Of a stretch of DNA of 64,000 nt, positions 1 through 12,441 are shown piece by piece. The notes beneath the pieces were generated by a model that worked only from the letters and a program-made list of their open reading frames with translations, was not told the DNA's origin and ran no database searches. The first letter of the stretch is position 1, and each line of letters begins with the position of its first letter. The stretch is from Gigaspora margarita (taxonomy: Eukaryota; Glomeromycota; Glomeromycetes; Diversisporales; Gigasporaceae). The stretch covers positions 37,320 through 101,319 of the forward strand of contig WTPW01002142.1 in the NCBI GenBank assembly GCA_009809945.1. Direction: 5' to 3'. Both the position numbers and the translations under genes were made by a program.

Positions 1-5
1 GTTAA

Positions 6-573
6 TGTTATTAGAATATTTATTATTTATTATTATTTTATATTATTATTATTATCCTTAGTATTTTACATTGTTATTATTATTGGGGAGTTAGATATTT
101 AGAATAGTTCATATCGCTTATAACGTTTATACCGCTTATAACGCTTATACTGCTTATACCGCTTATAACGATTATATCGCTTATAACACTTATGTCGCTC
201 ATAATGATTGTAACATTTATCATTGCAAATCAACGCTTATAACGCTTATTCTAAAATGTATTTAAAGACATGGAATTTCCCTTAGTCAAATTAGACTCAG
301 ACACCCACTTCTCTTTATATTCATTAAATATCTTGTAAAAGGGATTTCTTGGGAATAGAAACCTAGGAATAGCCCTCTTGCTTATTATTATTAAATAAAG
401 AAACTATTGTTAACTCTAAATACTATCACGAACTGCCTACAGAGAAGAGTATAATTTCTTACAGACTAAGGAATTATACCTGCCTCTTGGACACCGCTAT
501 AAACCGCTAAAGGATCCCTGTAGCCGTGTCGTTGTTATAGTAAGAAGAACAAGAAGGCCTCCCTACTGTAACA
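6..573. repeat. Possible LTR-type terminal repeat (fossil), with internal minisatellite
   Basis: The segment begins TGTTA and ends TAACA, has an AATAAA-like stretch near its middle, and is more GC-rich toward its right end, as in many fungal LTRs. No internal retrotransposon genes are visible in the window, and the five bases on either side do not match. It would be either a solo LTR that lost its duplication or the end of an element lying outside the window. The right part could equally be unrelated unique DNA. Confidence 0.2.
111..252. repeat. Minisatellite of a 10-bp unit
   Basis: About a dozen imperfect tandem copies of CGCTTATAAC (variants ACCGCTTATA, ATCGCTTATA) are visible, decaying toward the right end. 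No coding role is evident. Confidence 0.75.
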
Positions 574-760
574 ATATATTCATATTAGGACATATTATTT
601 TTTTTAATTCAAAGTGTTTGTTTTCGGGACTTAGAAATTTTTTATTCAAGATATTTAGGGCTATCAGTATTCCGTTTAAGGGATACTGGCATTTGTTACA
701 ATGATGAGAATACAACTAGCCACACATACACTTTTGGTATCTAATTTAAGTGGTCTGCCC

Positions 761-1909
761 CAGTGAAGAATTTCTGAAAAAAATTTTTTGTTCTTTGAGA
801 ACATAAATTTGTAATTTTATGTTCTCACAAAAAATTTAGTATGCATTATAATAATTTTTTTAAAAATAAAATTTTTAAAATTATATAATATTTATAATAA
901 GTTAATTTATTATAATTTTTAAAATTAAAATTGCATTTACTAATGAATAAACTATAATTAAAAATGTGGAGAATTAGCCCAAAATTATAAGCTTGTTAAA
1001 AAATAAATTTTTTTATAAGAACCATTAACTTGATTATTAAGCAATCTAAATTTCTAATTTTAGTAAGTTCCATTACTAGATAGTTTTAGTTTCATAGTAA
1101 TTACTGTAAAAATTCTATTATTGTGTTTACCAATACCATATATTGCTGAAAATAAGCTACCTTTGAAAATAAGCTACCCCCCTCTTTTGGTCAAGAAACA
1201 TAAAAACATCTTTGATCCAAAAATAAGCTACCCCACGATTGACAAAAGTTGCTACATAGTAAAGTCCAAATTTTACTAAGCTAATCAATTAAAATCGCTT
1301 AAGTAAACTTATTCAGTAGATCAAAATACGCATATTNGAAATTGAAGAACTTTTTATTAATTGGATTTTAATTTTTACCTTCAACGAAAAGATTAAAATT
1401 TTATTAACAAAATATATTCGTTGAATGTAAAAATTAAAAGTCAAATAATAAAAAGTATTCCTATTTTGATGAAACTTTCAGAATAGGTGTAGTTTAGTCT
1501 TCCAAATAAGTTTACTTAAGCGATATTAATCGATTTACATAGTAAAATTCGAACTTTACTATGTAGCAACTTTCTGCGATTGGCCAAAAATCGATTTGAT
1601 CCAAAAATAAGCTACCCCGGATTTTTTGTGTCCAAAATCGTCCAGAAAAGGTAGCTTATTTTCAGAAACATAGGTAATAAACATACATATAATATACTAT
1701 TGGCTGATTATATTCATATAACACTAGTAACAATCACTAGTGGCAATAGATAGCAAACTTTTAATTTTATATATATCTTATGAGAACATAAATTATAAAT
1801 TTTATGTTCTTAGTTTGTTCTCAATAGAGAACATGATTTCTAAATGCAATGTTTTTAAATTTTTTTGAATGTTCTTGAGAACATTGAGAACATTAAATAT
1901 TCTTCACTG
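761..1909. mobile_element. hAT-like non-autonomous element with 8-bp duplication
   Basis: Terminal inverted repeats CAGTGAAGAAT and ATTCTTCACTG are flanked by the exact 8-bp duplication GTCTGCCC (753-760 and 1910-1917). The CAGTG end and 8-bp target duplication are typical of hAT elements. The related retroposon copy at 10424-10964 shows the uninterrupted site. There is no transposase frame. Subterminal GAGAAC motifs recur near both ends and may be transposase-binding sites. A second palindrome (1146-1665) lies inside. Confidence 0.85.
1146..1665. repeat. Foldback element nested in the hAT-like element
   Basis: CTGAAAATAAGCTACC at 1146-1161 faces its reverse complement at 1650-1665, and AAATAAGCTACCCC is repeated just inside each end. 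The inner arms (about 1240-1330 and 1500-1570) carry CTACATAGTAAAG and CTTAAGTAAACTTATT motifs that also occur in the 35508-36890 foldback, so the two are related. No clean target duplication was found. Confidence 0.65.
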
Positions 1910-2743
1910 GTCTGCCCTAAGGTTTCACCATACCTGCAATCTAACTACAGGAACTGCTTATTTAAATCCTCTAATCCCTGTTTTGCCTGCTAACCCATCT
2001 TACATCACCAGTACAGCTACAATTCTAAATCTAGAGTTTGTACTAGATACTAATTACCACCCTTAGGACTAATTTATTCTCAACAAAAAACTTGGTAGAG
2101 CAGTTCCTGACTTGGCCAATATTAGCAAGACAAGGTTATCTCTGTTCTCTTACCAATACCTATTTATTGTTCTTGTAGGGTTTACTCCAACCCTTGTACC
2201 TACCTCTATCATTCTACCAGTCCTTATACTAACTTTTCAAACTTCCAAACCAGTTAGCCCAGAAAAGTTGATTCATCTGGCATTAGGTGCCACTATAGTT
2301 TTTTCTTTCCTTGGTACCTACTTTTATAACATAGATCCTTTTTCTCTAGTGTGACTCTAGCGGCCAGGTTAGTTGACTCCTGTTCCAGAGGGTCTTTTTT
2401 CATTTGATATTCTGGCTCCAGTTTCTAATTTTCTGGTTTTGGTAGCACTAACAAAAATCTTTACTACTTCCTTACTTAGAACTTGCCAAATGGGTTTCTA
2501 TTTCTCTGGTCTCTTGGATTTGTCTGTATAATAATATACAAATATGCCCAAAAGTTTCTATTCTAGATGGTGACCAAGGATTATAGATAATATACCTGAC
2601 CGATCGATAATACAACAGTTACTGTATTACAAGTTCATTTTTCAAAGCATCACTAGTAGAATTTGAACTCTAGACCTGTTGCTTGGGGGTGACAACTTAA
2701 CAACTTCTCTAAGTTGCTACACCCTTATATTAGGTCATATTAT

Positions 2744-3656
2744 ATAAGTAGTAATTATTTAATTGACTATAATACATACTTCTTTTATTGCTTATTAAAC
2801 ATTTATATATGTATATATACATACATATATGCAATTTTTGAATCTGTGTTCAGTTTGTTAAATATCTTCTCCAACATAATCTTCAATATGATCTAGTTGA
2901 CCAAACAGATTCGCATATTAGAAATTATCACAATTAAAAAATTGCTAAAAAATCAGTGCCAAAATATTTAACTTAAATACGTATTTTACAGCTATGAAAT
3001 AAAGACAAGAAGATAAAGCATTTTTTTTTGCAATATTACAAATTAGAAGACTATACTTCAAATTATAGAATATATAGAACTAGCTTTTATATAGAGATAT
3101 GTATGTACATGTATACAAAAAATTCATTTTTATTTATATTCATAAAATCCCTAAGTTATAAATCATTATTTAAGCTAAGAATATATAGGGCCTTTGTAGT
3201 AGAAAGGGCGGATATGTCAATATATATAATTTTGAGATAATTGAATTTAATCATTTGTTTTGATTTTCAGACTGATCCGGGTCAATCAAAATTCACGATT
3301 TTAATTGGTTAAATATAATATGTGCTTAACAGGTAATCTCGTGATGCGCTTGGCTTCAACCTTGCGCAACTTTCTTTTATATTATGTATCTTGATTTTTT
3401 ATTATGCAAATTGACTTTAATTTATAATTAAAAAATGTTGGTCACATTGAAATTTATCAGAATTTAATAAAAACTCATTTTTTCATTTTGGAGTCATATC
3501 CATCCTTTCTACTGCAAAGCCCCATTATGCAAACTACTTTAATATGAATACTATTATTTTTTTCTATATAGTGTATTACATTTATGCTATACCATTTGGC
3601 TAGTTTTCCAATATAGCTTGCTGCAAGTCATATGGCTGCTTTTTTTGTCTTTTTAA
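2744..3656. other. AT-rich stretch without recognisable features
   Basis: Short open frames here are AT-rich and look like chance (Ile, Tyr, Phe and Lys dominated). I see no splice-linked coding pattern and no terminal repeats. Confidence 0.5.
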
Positions 3657-3790
3657 TCATACTGGTATAACAAACTGATCCAATTCTTGTTCTTTAATAT
3701 TGTCAACTAACTTTCTTCTTGATTTTCTTAGTCTTTCTTCATGCATTCTCTTGAGACTATGATTTGAGCCTTTGTATCTATTAGCAAAAA
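3657..3790 (-). pseudogene. Short coding-like fragment, unknown family
   Basis: On the minus strand a stretch reads as a charged, protein-like segment (Lys-Arg-Met-His-Glu-Glu-Arg-Leu-Arg-Lys, then a hydrophobic QFVIPV end) without stops. This composition is unlike the surrounding low-complexity frames. There is no partner exon or convincing start, so it may be a gene or transposon scrap. I do not recognise a domain. Confidence 0.25.
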
Positions 3791-3809
3791 TATATATGTG
3801 TAATCTTGT

Positions 3810-4137
3810 ATAAGTTTTTATGGTATGTAAAAAAATCATAAACTTATATAAGATTTAGTGTAAAACTATATAAGCCTTACAGTGCATAAAAAAATTATAA
3901 ATTTACGTAAAATTTTTACGTAAATTTACGATTTTTTATGGTGTGTAAAAAAAATTGTAAATTTACATAAAATTTTTATATAAATTTACGATTTTCTTAT
4001 GGTGTATAAGAAAATCGTAAATTTATATAAAAATTTTATATAAATTTACGATTTTCTTATAATGCATAAGAAAATCGTAACTTTACGTAAAAATTTTGCA
4101 TAAATTTACGATTTTCTTATGGTGTATAAATTTACAT
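3810..4137. repeat. Tandem array of hairpins, period about 63 bp
   Basis: Repeated units alternate ATAAATTTACGATTTTCTTA and its reverse complement around variable GGTGTATAAG loops, so each unit is itself a palindrome. At least four units are visible, with the best conserved on the right. This looks like a satellite grown from a small foldback element. Confidence 0.75.
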
Positions 4138-4429
4138 TAAAAAAAATCAGAAGGTAAAAAATTTTTTAAACCCATACGATATATCATTTTGCATAGATCA
4201 TAAATATATATAGTACAAAATGTGAAAAAAAACAAAAAAAAATGTTTTATACTAATTTTTTTTAATTTTTGCATTTTTCCAATTTTTGTATTTTTTGAAA
4301 TATTTTGAATACTTTCAAAATATTTTAGGAATAAAAAATCAAGCTGAATCAGTAGATCTATAGTCTGAATCATACCAAGAGCACATTTGACTAATATTTT
4401 TGAAATATTTTGAAATGTTTTAATGATTA

Positions 4430-5214
4430 TCCCTTAAACTATAATGCGGGCAAATTTGCCTGCTAAAATTTTTTGTAACCTATTTTTTTGTTAGGGCTGT
4501 GTCATTAATCACCTGATTATTTTTTATTAGAGGCTTACTCCCTTTTTCCCCCTCCTTAATATAAATTTGGTCAGGTTCTTATATATAATTTCAACATTTT
4601 TTACTCCCTCTCCACTCCTAAAAAATCACCTGATTTTTGTTACTCTCTTTATTACTCTAGATTTTATTAAGCCATGCCCCCATATTTTCTAAGCTAGAAT
4701 AAAAGCATATAATATGCTTGTTGTTAAATAATGATTAACTTATAGAATTTATTTACTGTGCCCTAAAAATCATCTAAGTAGAGTTGATCGTAATATAATC
4801 TTTACGTTCAAATTTAATAATAAAAAGGCAACTGTCATGTGACTAATATAAATAATTTTTATAATCATCACGTAGAGGTACCTTTTATAATATGACATTA
4901 GAGTTGGTCAAAGATTCTTTTTGACCAATGTCACAGAGCTAATTTTTGGTATAATGGCGTAAAAATAATATGCCCCAAAAGATCAAGTCAAATGGCATGT
5001 TTTACAGCTATTGTATAAACTTATGCCATTTGTTTAGATGATTTTTAGTATATAAAACTGCGATTATTGAGTGTGATATATAACTCAAGTTTTTCAGAAG
5101 TCACGATAGCTGATTAGAATAGAGATTTTTATAAAAAAATTTTTTATATGTCTCATTTTTCATCCAATTATTTTAGCGGGCAAATTTGCTCGCTAAATTT
5201 TACGGTTTAAGGGA
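4430..5214. mobile_element. TA-flanked foldback MITE (TCCCTTAAAC ends)
   Basis: Ends TCCCTTAAAC and GTTTAAGGGA are bordered by TA on each side (4428-4429 and 5215-5216). Just inside each end is a GCGGGCAAATTTGC-type hairpin. A sister element with the same ends is at 60610-61477. The TA duplication suggests Tc1/mariner-type movement. No transposase is present. Confidence 0.7.
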
Positions 5215-5234
5215 TAGTACAAGATCAGATTAGA

Positions 5235-6160
5235 ATTTTGTTTATTTTTTTTTGTTTAAAATTTAGATCTTCTATTAATTTTATATTGTTTTTTGTTCTC
5301 ATTTTGTTTTTTTTTTTTGGTTTTATTTTATTTTGTTTAGTTTTGTTTTGTTTTGTCATTTTTTTTCTTTTATTTATAATTTTTTTATTTTTTTTATTTT
5401 ATTTTTACAAATACACCAACTCTAATTTTTTTGGCACTTTGCAAGAAATCTAACAACTTTTTAACACTTTATGCAAGCCAACTTAGCTTTCTAACAATTT
5501 GCAAGAACACACAACTGATTTCACATACAATTTCTAAATTTTAGAGAACACCTCTTTAAAGAAATTAAGGTTTAGTTAGTGCTTTGTTTATTTTTTTGTT
5601 TAATGTTTTTTGTTCTTTTTGTTTTTGTTTTTGTTTTTTTTTATTTTTTTTTATTAACTTAATTTATTCCAGCACTTTGCAAGAAAAATAATTTAGGCTT
5701 TTTTGACACTTTGCAAGCAAACCCAGACTTTTTCAAAACTTTGCAAGAATATATACAACTTGATTTTAGCAATTTCTGTTATGAACTCTACTTCAAAGAA
5801 ATGGAGTTTTGGGTTTTCATTTTTTGCTTATATTTTCATTTTTTTTGTTAGTTTCTTTTTACTTATTTTTTTAATTTTTATTTTTTTTATTTATTCTGGC
5901 ACTTTGCGAAAACTTTTGGCTTCAACGATTTCAGAATTGCAAGAACACGAACTTTTACTTCATAAAATGGAAATTTGGGGCTTTGTTTATTTTTTTAGTT
6001 TGCTTATAGTTTTGTTTTTTGTTTGTTTTTACTTTTTTTTTTAATATTATTTTATTTTATTTATTTCTGACTTTTTTCAAAACTTTGCAAGAAAGCAACC
6101 TGGCTTTTCTGGCACTTTACAAGAACACCTACTCTAATTTCTCAAGCACTTTGCAAGAAG
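5235..6160. repeat. Imperfect long tandem repeat with a CACTTTGCAAGAA motif
   Basis: Three imperfect units of roughly 350-390 bp each combine a T-rich (Phe-rich when read) block with several copies of GCACTTTGCAAGAA. The open frames here come from T-tracts and are not convincing genes. Confidence 0.55.
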
Positions 6161-6203
6161 TAGCAAATATAAGTGAATATGAAAAAAAAGAAATAATAGC
6201 TAA

Positions 6204-6790
6204 GGGGCGTGCTATTTATCACGTGATTTATACCATGGATACATGGGTCAGGGTGGTGATCACGTCTATATATAATATATATAATATATATATTACATTA
6301 TATACGGTATATAATATATATATAATATATATATTATTTAATATTAACTAACTTTTTTTCTACCGGTCTGTTTTAGATGATTTTACTACCAAAATGTTCG
6401 TCTCAATGAGACGATTCTAACAAGCCCAAAATCATTAAAATCCAAGCACAGGGTCACAAGATCTTTAAGGTTTTGCATTTTTATACATGTATATATTAAA
6501 ATTTATATATATAATAATACAAAACCTTAGCGATCTTGTGACCCTGTGATTGGATTTTAATGGTTTTGGGCTTGTTAGAATCGTCACATTGTGACGAACA
6601 TTTTGGTAGTAAAATCATCCAAAACGGACCAGTAGATCAAGAGTTATTTAATATTATATATATTTATATAATATATTATAAATATTAGTCATTATATTAA
6701 CCAATCAGAATTGAGATTAGGGTGATCACACCATACATGGATGGGGGTGGCTATTAAGTAAAAAATATTACATGATAAATGGCATGCCCC
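6204..6790. mobile_element. TAA-flanked foldback MITE, Harbinger-like
   Basis: The ends GGGGCGTGCTATTTATCACG and its near-reverse complement (ATAAATGGCATGCCCC) are flanked by TAA at 6201-6203 and 6791-6793, the 3-bp duplication expected for PIF/Harbinger. The arms fold back over most of the element. They carry a 130-bp block (6361-6480, inverted at 6510-6646) built round CGTCTCAATGAGACG and a CAAAACGGACC arm that recurs at 42751-42885. Confidence 0.72.
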
Positions 6791-6793
6791 TAA

Positions 6794-9122
6794 CTGCAGA
6801 GTGAGGAAAATAAGTATATTAGGCTAGTATTTTTATAGAATTAAATGTGACAAAGTACGAAAGTATTTAAAATATTATTATCTTTTTAATATTTTTTTTT
6901 TAGTTTCATTTTTTTGGGGTTTATTTTTTTTTATCATTTTTTTTAATATTTTTTTATAAAGAATATATAATAATATATAATAAAAATATATAATATTAAT
7001 TAAAAATTTAAAATATAATATATAAAAAAAATAAATAAAATTTTATAATAAATTGCAAAACCTTGCAAAAACTTGCAAAAACCTATAAAACATTTAAAAA
7101 ATTTGCAAAAAGCATAATTATGTGAATATTATTATTAATTGATCATAATATCTCATTGATTTACACAAGTTTTCACTAGTTTTTACTAGTTTTCAATATT
7201 TGTTGTTTGTAATATTTTTGCTATATTTCAAATTTACTATGCCGTAAATGTTCGTAATTATTACACTTTCGTAATACTCTGAAGTTACTATAGTATAAAC
7301 TTATATAATTATTACCCCTATCTGCTATGTAATACTCTGAACTAATCGTAAGTTTTCATAAGTTTATACTTGTATAAAAACTTATGGAGGTTTACGCATA
7401 TTTTTTTTTGCTAATGTAGTTATTGTTAGAACTTACTTATTAAATTTACTGTAATTATATTCTGCAAAACCAAATAAAAGTTTAAGCATATTAAAACAGA
7501 ATAAATACAGGAATTAAAAGGGTTTTTTTATTAGTAATTCATGTAAATAATAATTCATATAACAATATATATATACAATAAAAAATATTATTCATGTTTA
7601 CTATAGGTATTTTGTATAAAAAGATTAAAATAGTATACAAATAAAGTGATTTATGAGTTTATATAAAAGATTATGTTGCACTTTCTATTGCTATTCAATA
7701 TTCGAATAATTCAATCAGATAAAATACTATAGAATTATACACTTTATTATATAGTTGAAAAATGCATATTAATAATATATACATTGTGCATAAGTTGAAC
7801 CAAATTTTTTAAATAAACTTAAATCATTAAAGAGTTTCAAACTAAAGTTAATTCTGAATTCTAGTATATTAATATAAAAATAATTTTTGTCAAAATAAAC
7901 CAATGGACCAATGGATCAATGGATTATAGTATTGGTCCATTTAGATCTATTGGCAAATTTATTTTTAATAGACATAGTCCATTGCCAATCCTAGGAGAGG
8001 GAGTAGATCTTTAATAAAAAATAATCAGGTAATTAATAACACGATCTTTATAGAAAATTATTTATTTTACTATACAATATCCCTTTAGTCTTTAATATAT
8101 AGAATTTAAAGTAACCAGATAATTTAAATATTTTATATTAAGTTACTGTTTAAACAAGAGTTTTGTATTATTAAAAGACAAATTATTTGTTTAGACTATA
8201 AAAATATAATCTAATGTTTTTTTATATTTTTATTAGATTTTTTTCAAAAAGACAAGAATAAACTTGGAAAAATCAGATAAGTAGCAACTAATTTTTTCAA
8301 ATTGAATGCAAGCATTTGTTTTTGTTTTTTTGTTTACTAAAAAATTCTTTCTATTTCAAAAATTTCTATTAGTTTAACAAAAAAATTTACATTTATTGTC
8401 TAATCTTAGTTTTCTAATGTGTGAATTAATTTTAATAGCAAAGTAATATTTAATAAATTATAAATCCATAGAATGTTTTATATACTTACTATAACATTTT
8501 GTTATATCTATATCTTTATTTTCATCTATATTCATCATATTATTATTTGTATTATTGTATATATCTATATTCATTATATCTTTATTTTATTCTTTATTTG
8601 ATTACTTGTTAATCTTATTTATCCAGTCTCCAACAATTGCTTGTAAATAGTACAATATTTTATTCTTTGTTGCTATTAAAGTTTAGAATAAGTCTAGTTG
8701 ATTCAAAGAATTTAATCAAAATTTTTTTACTGATTTTCTTTAAATAAGTTAATTTGTAAATTAAAATTTCATATAATTGTAACTTTGAATATACAATAAT
8801 ATAATAATTTTTTATAATTTAAATACCACAATGAAGCTACAATCAAATAAGTAAAAGATAAACTAATATAGACCAAGAAAATTATATGAAAACTACTAAG
8901 AAAAAATAGCACTTTGAGCTTTCAAATATATACTTAAAAACTTGAAATACTATTTTTCTTTTGTAATACTCAAATTTGTCAATTTTTGTAATGACAATTA
9001 TATCTTTTATATTCGCAAAACCCATTTACAAACAAGCTCATATAGTGCTTTTTGCAATGGCTAGTTTTTTTTTTCTTTTTCTATTTATTCTTTTTATCAT
9101 TTTTGAACACCATTTTTAAAAA
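6794..9122. other. AT-rich repeat-like stretch without clear genes
   Basis: Contains clusters of CAATGG repeats (about 7898-7985) and an ATAATCAGGTAATTAATAAC motif at about 8020-8042, which recurs inverted at 4495-4525 and approximately at 33930-33950. These are probably relics of old foldback elements. Confidence 0.4.
8470..8700 (-). pseudogene. Possible decayed coding fragment, unknown
   Basis: The minus strand contains a protein-like stretch YLQAIVGDWINKINK followed, after interruptions, by an Asn/Asp-rich low-complexity run (MNIDIYNNTNNNMMNID). I do not recognise the family. The frame is broken and no gene model can be made. Confidence 0.25.
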
Positions 9123-9130
9123 GCTTATTT

Positions 9131-9299
9131 AGAACCCAAAATATATAGATAGGTCAGATTTATTATAAAATTACTAAAAATAGAAAGTTCTGCAAAAAAC
9201 CTTAAAAATAGTAAAAAATTACAATAAATAAAAAAGATCTGCATAAAACCCCAAATAATTAAACCAATACCTAATCTATCTATATATATTTCAGATCCT
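9131..9299. mobile_element. MITE of the AGRACYCC family, copy 1
   Basis: Ends AGAACCCAAAATATATAGAT and ATATATTTCAGATCCT are flanked by the exact 8-bp duplication GCTTATTT (9123-9130 and 9300-9307). It is related to the copies at 16443-16623 and 33410-33916, all with AGATAGGTCAG just inside the end. Superfamily is not assigned; 8-bp duplications fit hAT, P or Merlin types. Confidence 0.82.
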
Positions 9300-9705
9300 G
9301 CTTATTTATTAAGATATCAAGTAGCTGTATAACAATAGTTGTCTTACTAGGTATTTCTAACACATTTAAACTCTTAAAATTCAATACTTTAACAACATCT
9401 TTATATAATAACAGTTGACAAAAATTATATCTTTATTTTTAAAAAACTATTTGGTCTTGCTTTAATATCTTGTAGAATATAGATAGGAAATATCAAATCT
9501 TTTTTCATGCTCATATAGAATGCTATTGCTACTACAATATATTGTAAAAACTATTTCTTTGATTTGTTTTTAAGTTTGGAAATTACAGTTAGCGAAAGCT
9601 TGTTACCAGATCTAAAAACTATAGTAAATTGCACTTTATCACTTTCTGAAGTTCTAATAGTTACTTTATAAATACTTTTAAACTCAATTGTTGAATTTCT
9701 TAGTA

Positions 9706-9900
9706 CAGTCAACTTCCTATAAGATCACTCTTTTTTTGACTTAAGAACTTTTTTTAAAATATGCTTATAAAATAATTGTACTTTTATAGAAATATTTTTT
9801 ATAGTTTTAATAGTAAATTAACTTTAACAAAAATGTGATATAGAGAGGGGTTTTTATATGATGTAATTGTAGTGGAGGTGATCTTATGTAAGATCAACTA
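9706..9900. mobile_element. TA-flanked MITE, pogo/Tigger-like ends
   Basis: The left end CAGTCAACTTCCTATAAGAT matches, with several C-to-T differences, the inverted right end (read outward-in as TAGTTGATCTTACATAAGAT). TA flanks both sides (9704-9705, 9901-9902). The CAGTYRACYTCC style resembles pogo/Tigger ends, and this name is inference only. Confidence 0.45.
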
Positions 9901-10407
9901 TATATTAAACTATATGAGTATTCATTAAAAAAAATAATTTTTTTTTTGAAAATTTGAGTCTTTTTTTATGCAATTTTAAAAAAATTCTTAACAATTAAAG
10001 GTGTTTTTCTGAAAACTTTTGTGCAATTTGCATATAGGCCCATTCTATCAGATTATGTTAATTTTTAAAACATACAACCCAACTATACAAAAACTAAACA
10101 TCATCAAGACCAAGAGTTGGCTCTAACTCTTTAGATTTGTTTCTAATTATAAACATTATTATGGTTTGCTTTTTCTTTCTTTTTTGTTTGATATAATCCA
10201 ATAGCTTATTTTCTAGTACAGGGTACTTGGCCTTTTAATTATAATTCTTGAGAGCTTATACTTGCTTTTTGTTTTTAACAGGTTTGAGTTTTTCTTTTTG
10301 CTTTTTCTATTTCTAAATTTATTTTCTATCAAGATTATAAAATTTTGTAGCATAGTGATTAGAGGTATTTTTTGCATTTTTAATTATTTTGAGTTTAAAT
10401 ACAATAG
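9901..10407. other. AT-rich stretch, nothing recognised
   Basis: T-rich frames with no terminal repeats or splice-linked coding signal. Confidence 0.4.
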
Positions 10408-10423
10408 TATAACTTTGATTTTT

Positions 10424-10964
10424 TTTTTATGTCAAAGTTTCCGCTATAGGAAAAGGCTTTTATTCAAGTAATCAGATCACGGGTACCTTCAGGAGCACCC
10501 TAACATTTGTTACAAAAATAAAAGTACAACTAGCCACACATACAACTTTTGGTTGTTTAATTTAAGTAGTCCGCCCGAAGGTTCTACACTAGTTACCATA
10601 TCTGCAACCCAACTAGGGGGTTGCCTATTTAAGAGTAGGGTAAAGGATCTACATTTCTAATAGTAATCACATTACTAAATTTTTTTACAATAATATTCAA
10701 TTGAAATCAGATGATGGTAATATGTTATTTATATTGTGTAACTTAGGCAAATCAAAATAGTAAAAGCATATAAAAATCAGTTTTTATTATATTTGTCAAG
10801 TAATTACTATTAAAAATGAAGATTGTTTACCCTACCCTTAAATCCTCTGGTTCCCATTCCTCTTGTCAATCCTCTTTGTATCACTGGTACAGTCCTCCAT
10901 TACATAAGTTAATCGAGGCCAGTCCCAGATGTATCTTGGAATTTCTTAGGACTAGTTTATCCAG
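10424..10964 (-). mobile_element. 5'-truncated copy of the 599-2726 retroposon, split by a TTAA-flanked MITE
   Basis: It matches 599-2060 over several blocks (ACAACTAGCCACACATACA, AATTTAAGTAGTCCGCCC, a CTATTTAA block). It ends in a T-tract at 10424 and breaks off at 10964 well before the tRNA-like head. It is flanked by a 16-bp duplication with one mismatch (TATAACTTTGATTTTT at 10408-10423, TATAGCTTTGATTTTT at 10965-10980). 5' truncation with a long duplication fits target-primed reverse transcription. Confidence 0.7.
10633..10837. mobile_element. TTAA-flanked MITE, copy 1
   Basis: Inverted ends GAGTAGGGTAAAGGATC and GATTGTTTACCCTACCC are flanked by TTAA (10629-10632 and 10838-10841). The related retroposon at about 1962-1972 has the uninterrupted TTTAAATCC site, which directly shows one TTAA duplicated. 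TTAA targeting suggests piggyBac-type transposition. Confidence 0.82.
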
Positions 10965-10980
10965 TATAGCTTTGATTTTT

Positions 10981-12013
10981 GTATTCTACATCCATGTTTA
11001 TTGTAAAAGATTCATTTGTATAAATAAAAAGTAAATTATGCTTATATATTTAGAGTATTGGTATTACAAATAAAGAAAAAAGATAGAGCACTAATTTTCT
11101 AAATTAATGCAAGTAAGTTTAGCATTTTTTTCAAAAATATATATATATAAAGAATTCTTTTATAGTTTAAAAAAATATTAATTTCAAATATACAATTTGT
11201 GTAAATAAACTTTTATTAAAAATAAATATAAAATATGAATAAAGCTAATATTAAATATAAGTTGGGCAATAAAAGAACAGACATTTTAATAATAAGTCTG
11301 TGCAAACAGAAATTATATATTTTTTATTTTTTATTTTATATTTTTTTTATTATTTTGTTTTTTATAAGTAATAGGTCTTGAAATTCTATTTTATTAAAAT
11401 AAGTAACTTTAGTATTTAGTTTTTCTAGAATAAAAGTTATATTTTTGGCTTTTCTTAAATGAAGATTGTTCAAAAGATAAATTAAATAATATATCTGAAT
11501 TGTAAAAGAAGCCTATCTATTTATTGAAAATTTTTTATTTATTTAATTTAATAATATTAAATAAAAAAGTACCATTATGCAGATTATATACTCTTAAAAA
11601 AAGATATATTTAACAATAACTTGTTATTTATATAGTACTACTTGGTTATTGTTGGGCTATAATAGTATGCATGCATATGTTGTATATTAGATCAATTCTT
11701 GCATTAGATTGAATTTGACGCATGTCAGATGACTATTATTTGATCAGCATGAAATGATCGGCAATAGCTAGCCTAAACTAACTTCTAACTTTATCATAAT
11801 TTTACTCTAACTCTAATCTAATTTAGACCAGATCTTATCTAATATAAGAATCGATCTGATGCACAATATATATATATATATGTATATATGCATGCAAACA
11901 TTGTAGAAATAAAATACTATCCATGGGCATAATTTTGAAAAACTCTATATTCATAAAATTCAATTATTTATTCAAAATAATACTTATGATATACTCAAAA
12001 TAGCACATATATA
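10981..12013. other. AT-rich stretch, nothing recognised
   Basis: Includes a short (TA)n run near 11868-11888 with a TGCATGCA palindrome. No gene or delimited element was seen. Confidence 0.4.
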
Positions 12014-12021
12014 GTTAAAAT

Positions 12022-12441
12022 AGAACTCCAAATAATCTAAATAAGATTATATTTGAGCATCATAGTAAAAAAATTTTTGGTTAGTGGTTTTAGTTTGGTA
12101 TATATTAGCTATATTTCAAATATTAGGTAGCAAGTTTGGAATTGCTTACCTTTTTTTGAAATATAAGTTTTCAAAAAAAAATTTTCGAACTAACATTCTC
12201 TATAAAAAAAAAAAAAAAAAAACAACTCTGTTTCTTCATATTTTCATTAGCACATTTCAAATATAATATTTAAAAAACTTACTCCATTAGCATTATTTTA
12301 AATATACTCATTTTGCTTATTACCTATTTTCAAATATAACCTTTTTATTCAATACCTACTTTTCAAATATAACCTTTTTAAAAAAACGGTCCTCTATTAG
12401 CAATTTTTTAAATATGACCTCATATAGATTATTGGGGTCCT
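12022..12441. mobile_element. MITE of the AGRACYCC superfamily (AATAATCTA subtype)
   Basis: Ends AGAACTCCAAATAATCTAAA and TAGATTATTGGGGTCCT are flanked by the exact 8-bp duplication GTTAAAAT (12014-12021 and 12442-12449). The interior carries repeated TTTCAAATATAACC blocks. Confidence 0.82.

Larger units (their letters stand above)
599..2726 (-). mobile_element. Long tRNA-headed SINE-like retroposon, split by a hAT-like element
   Basis: Read on the minus strand the element starts near 2726 with a tRNA-like head: an A-box-like TAGCAACTTAGAGAAG and a good B box AGTTCAAATTC at about 2655-2665. It ends at 599 in a short A-rich tail (seen as T8 on the plus strand). It is flanked by a 17-bp duplication with one mismatch (ATATTAGGACATATTAT at 582-598, ATATTAGGTCATATTAT at 2727-2743). 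Removing the 761-1909 insertion leaves about 970 bp, long for a SINE. No long reading frame explains the body, so it is probably non-autonomous and copied by a LINE. A 5'-truncated relative lies at 10424-10964 and a fragment near 36955-37050. Confidence 0.72.

Noticed and set aside
5238-6351. Several Phe/Leu-rich open frames that look like membrane proteins
   Set aside because: They come from T-tracts in a tandem repeat and have no conserved motifs.
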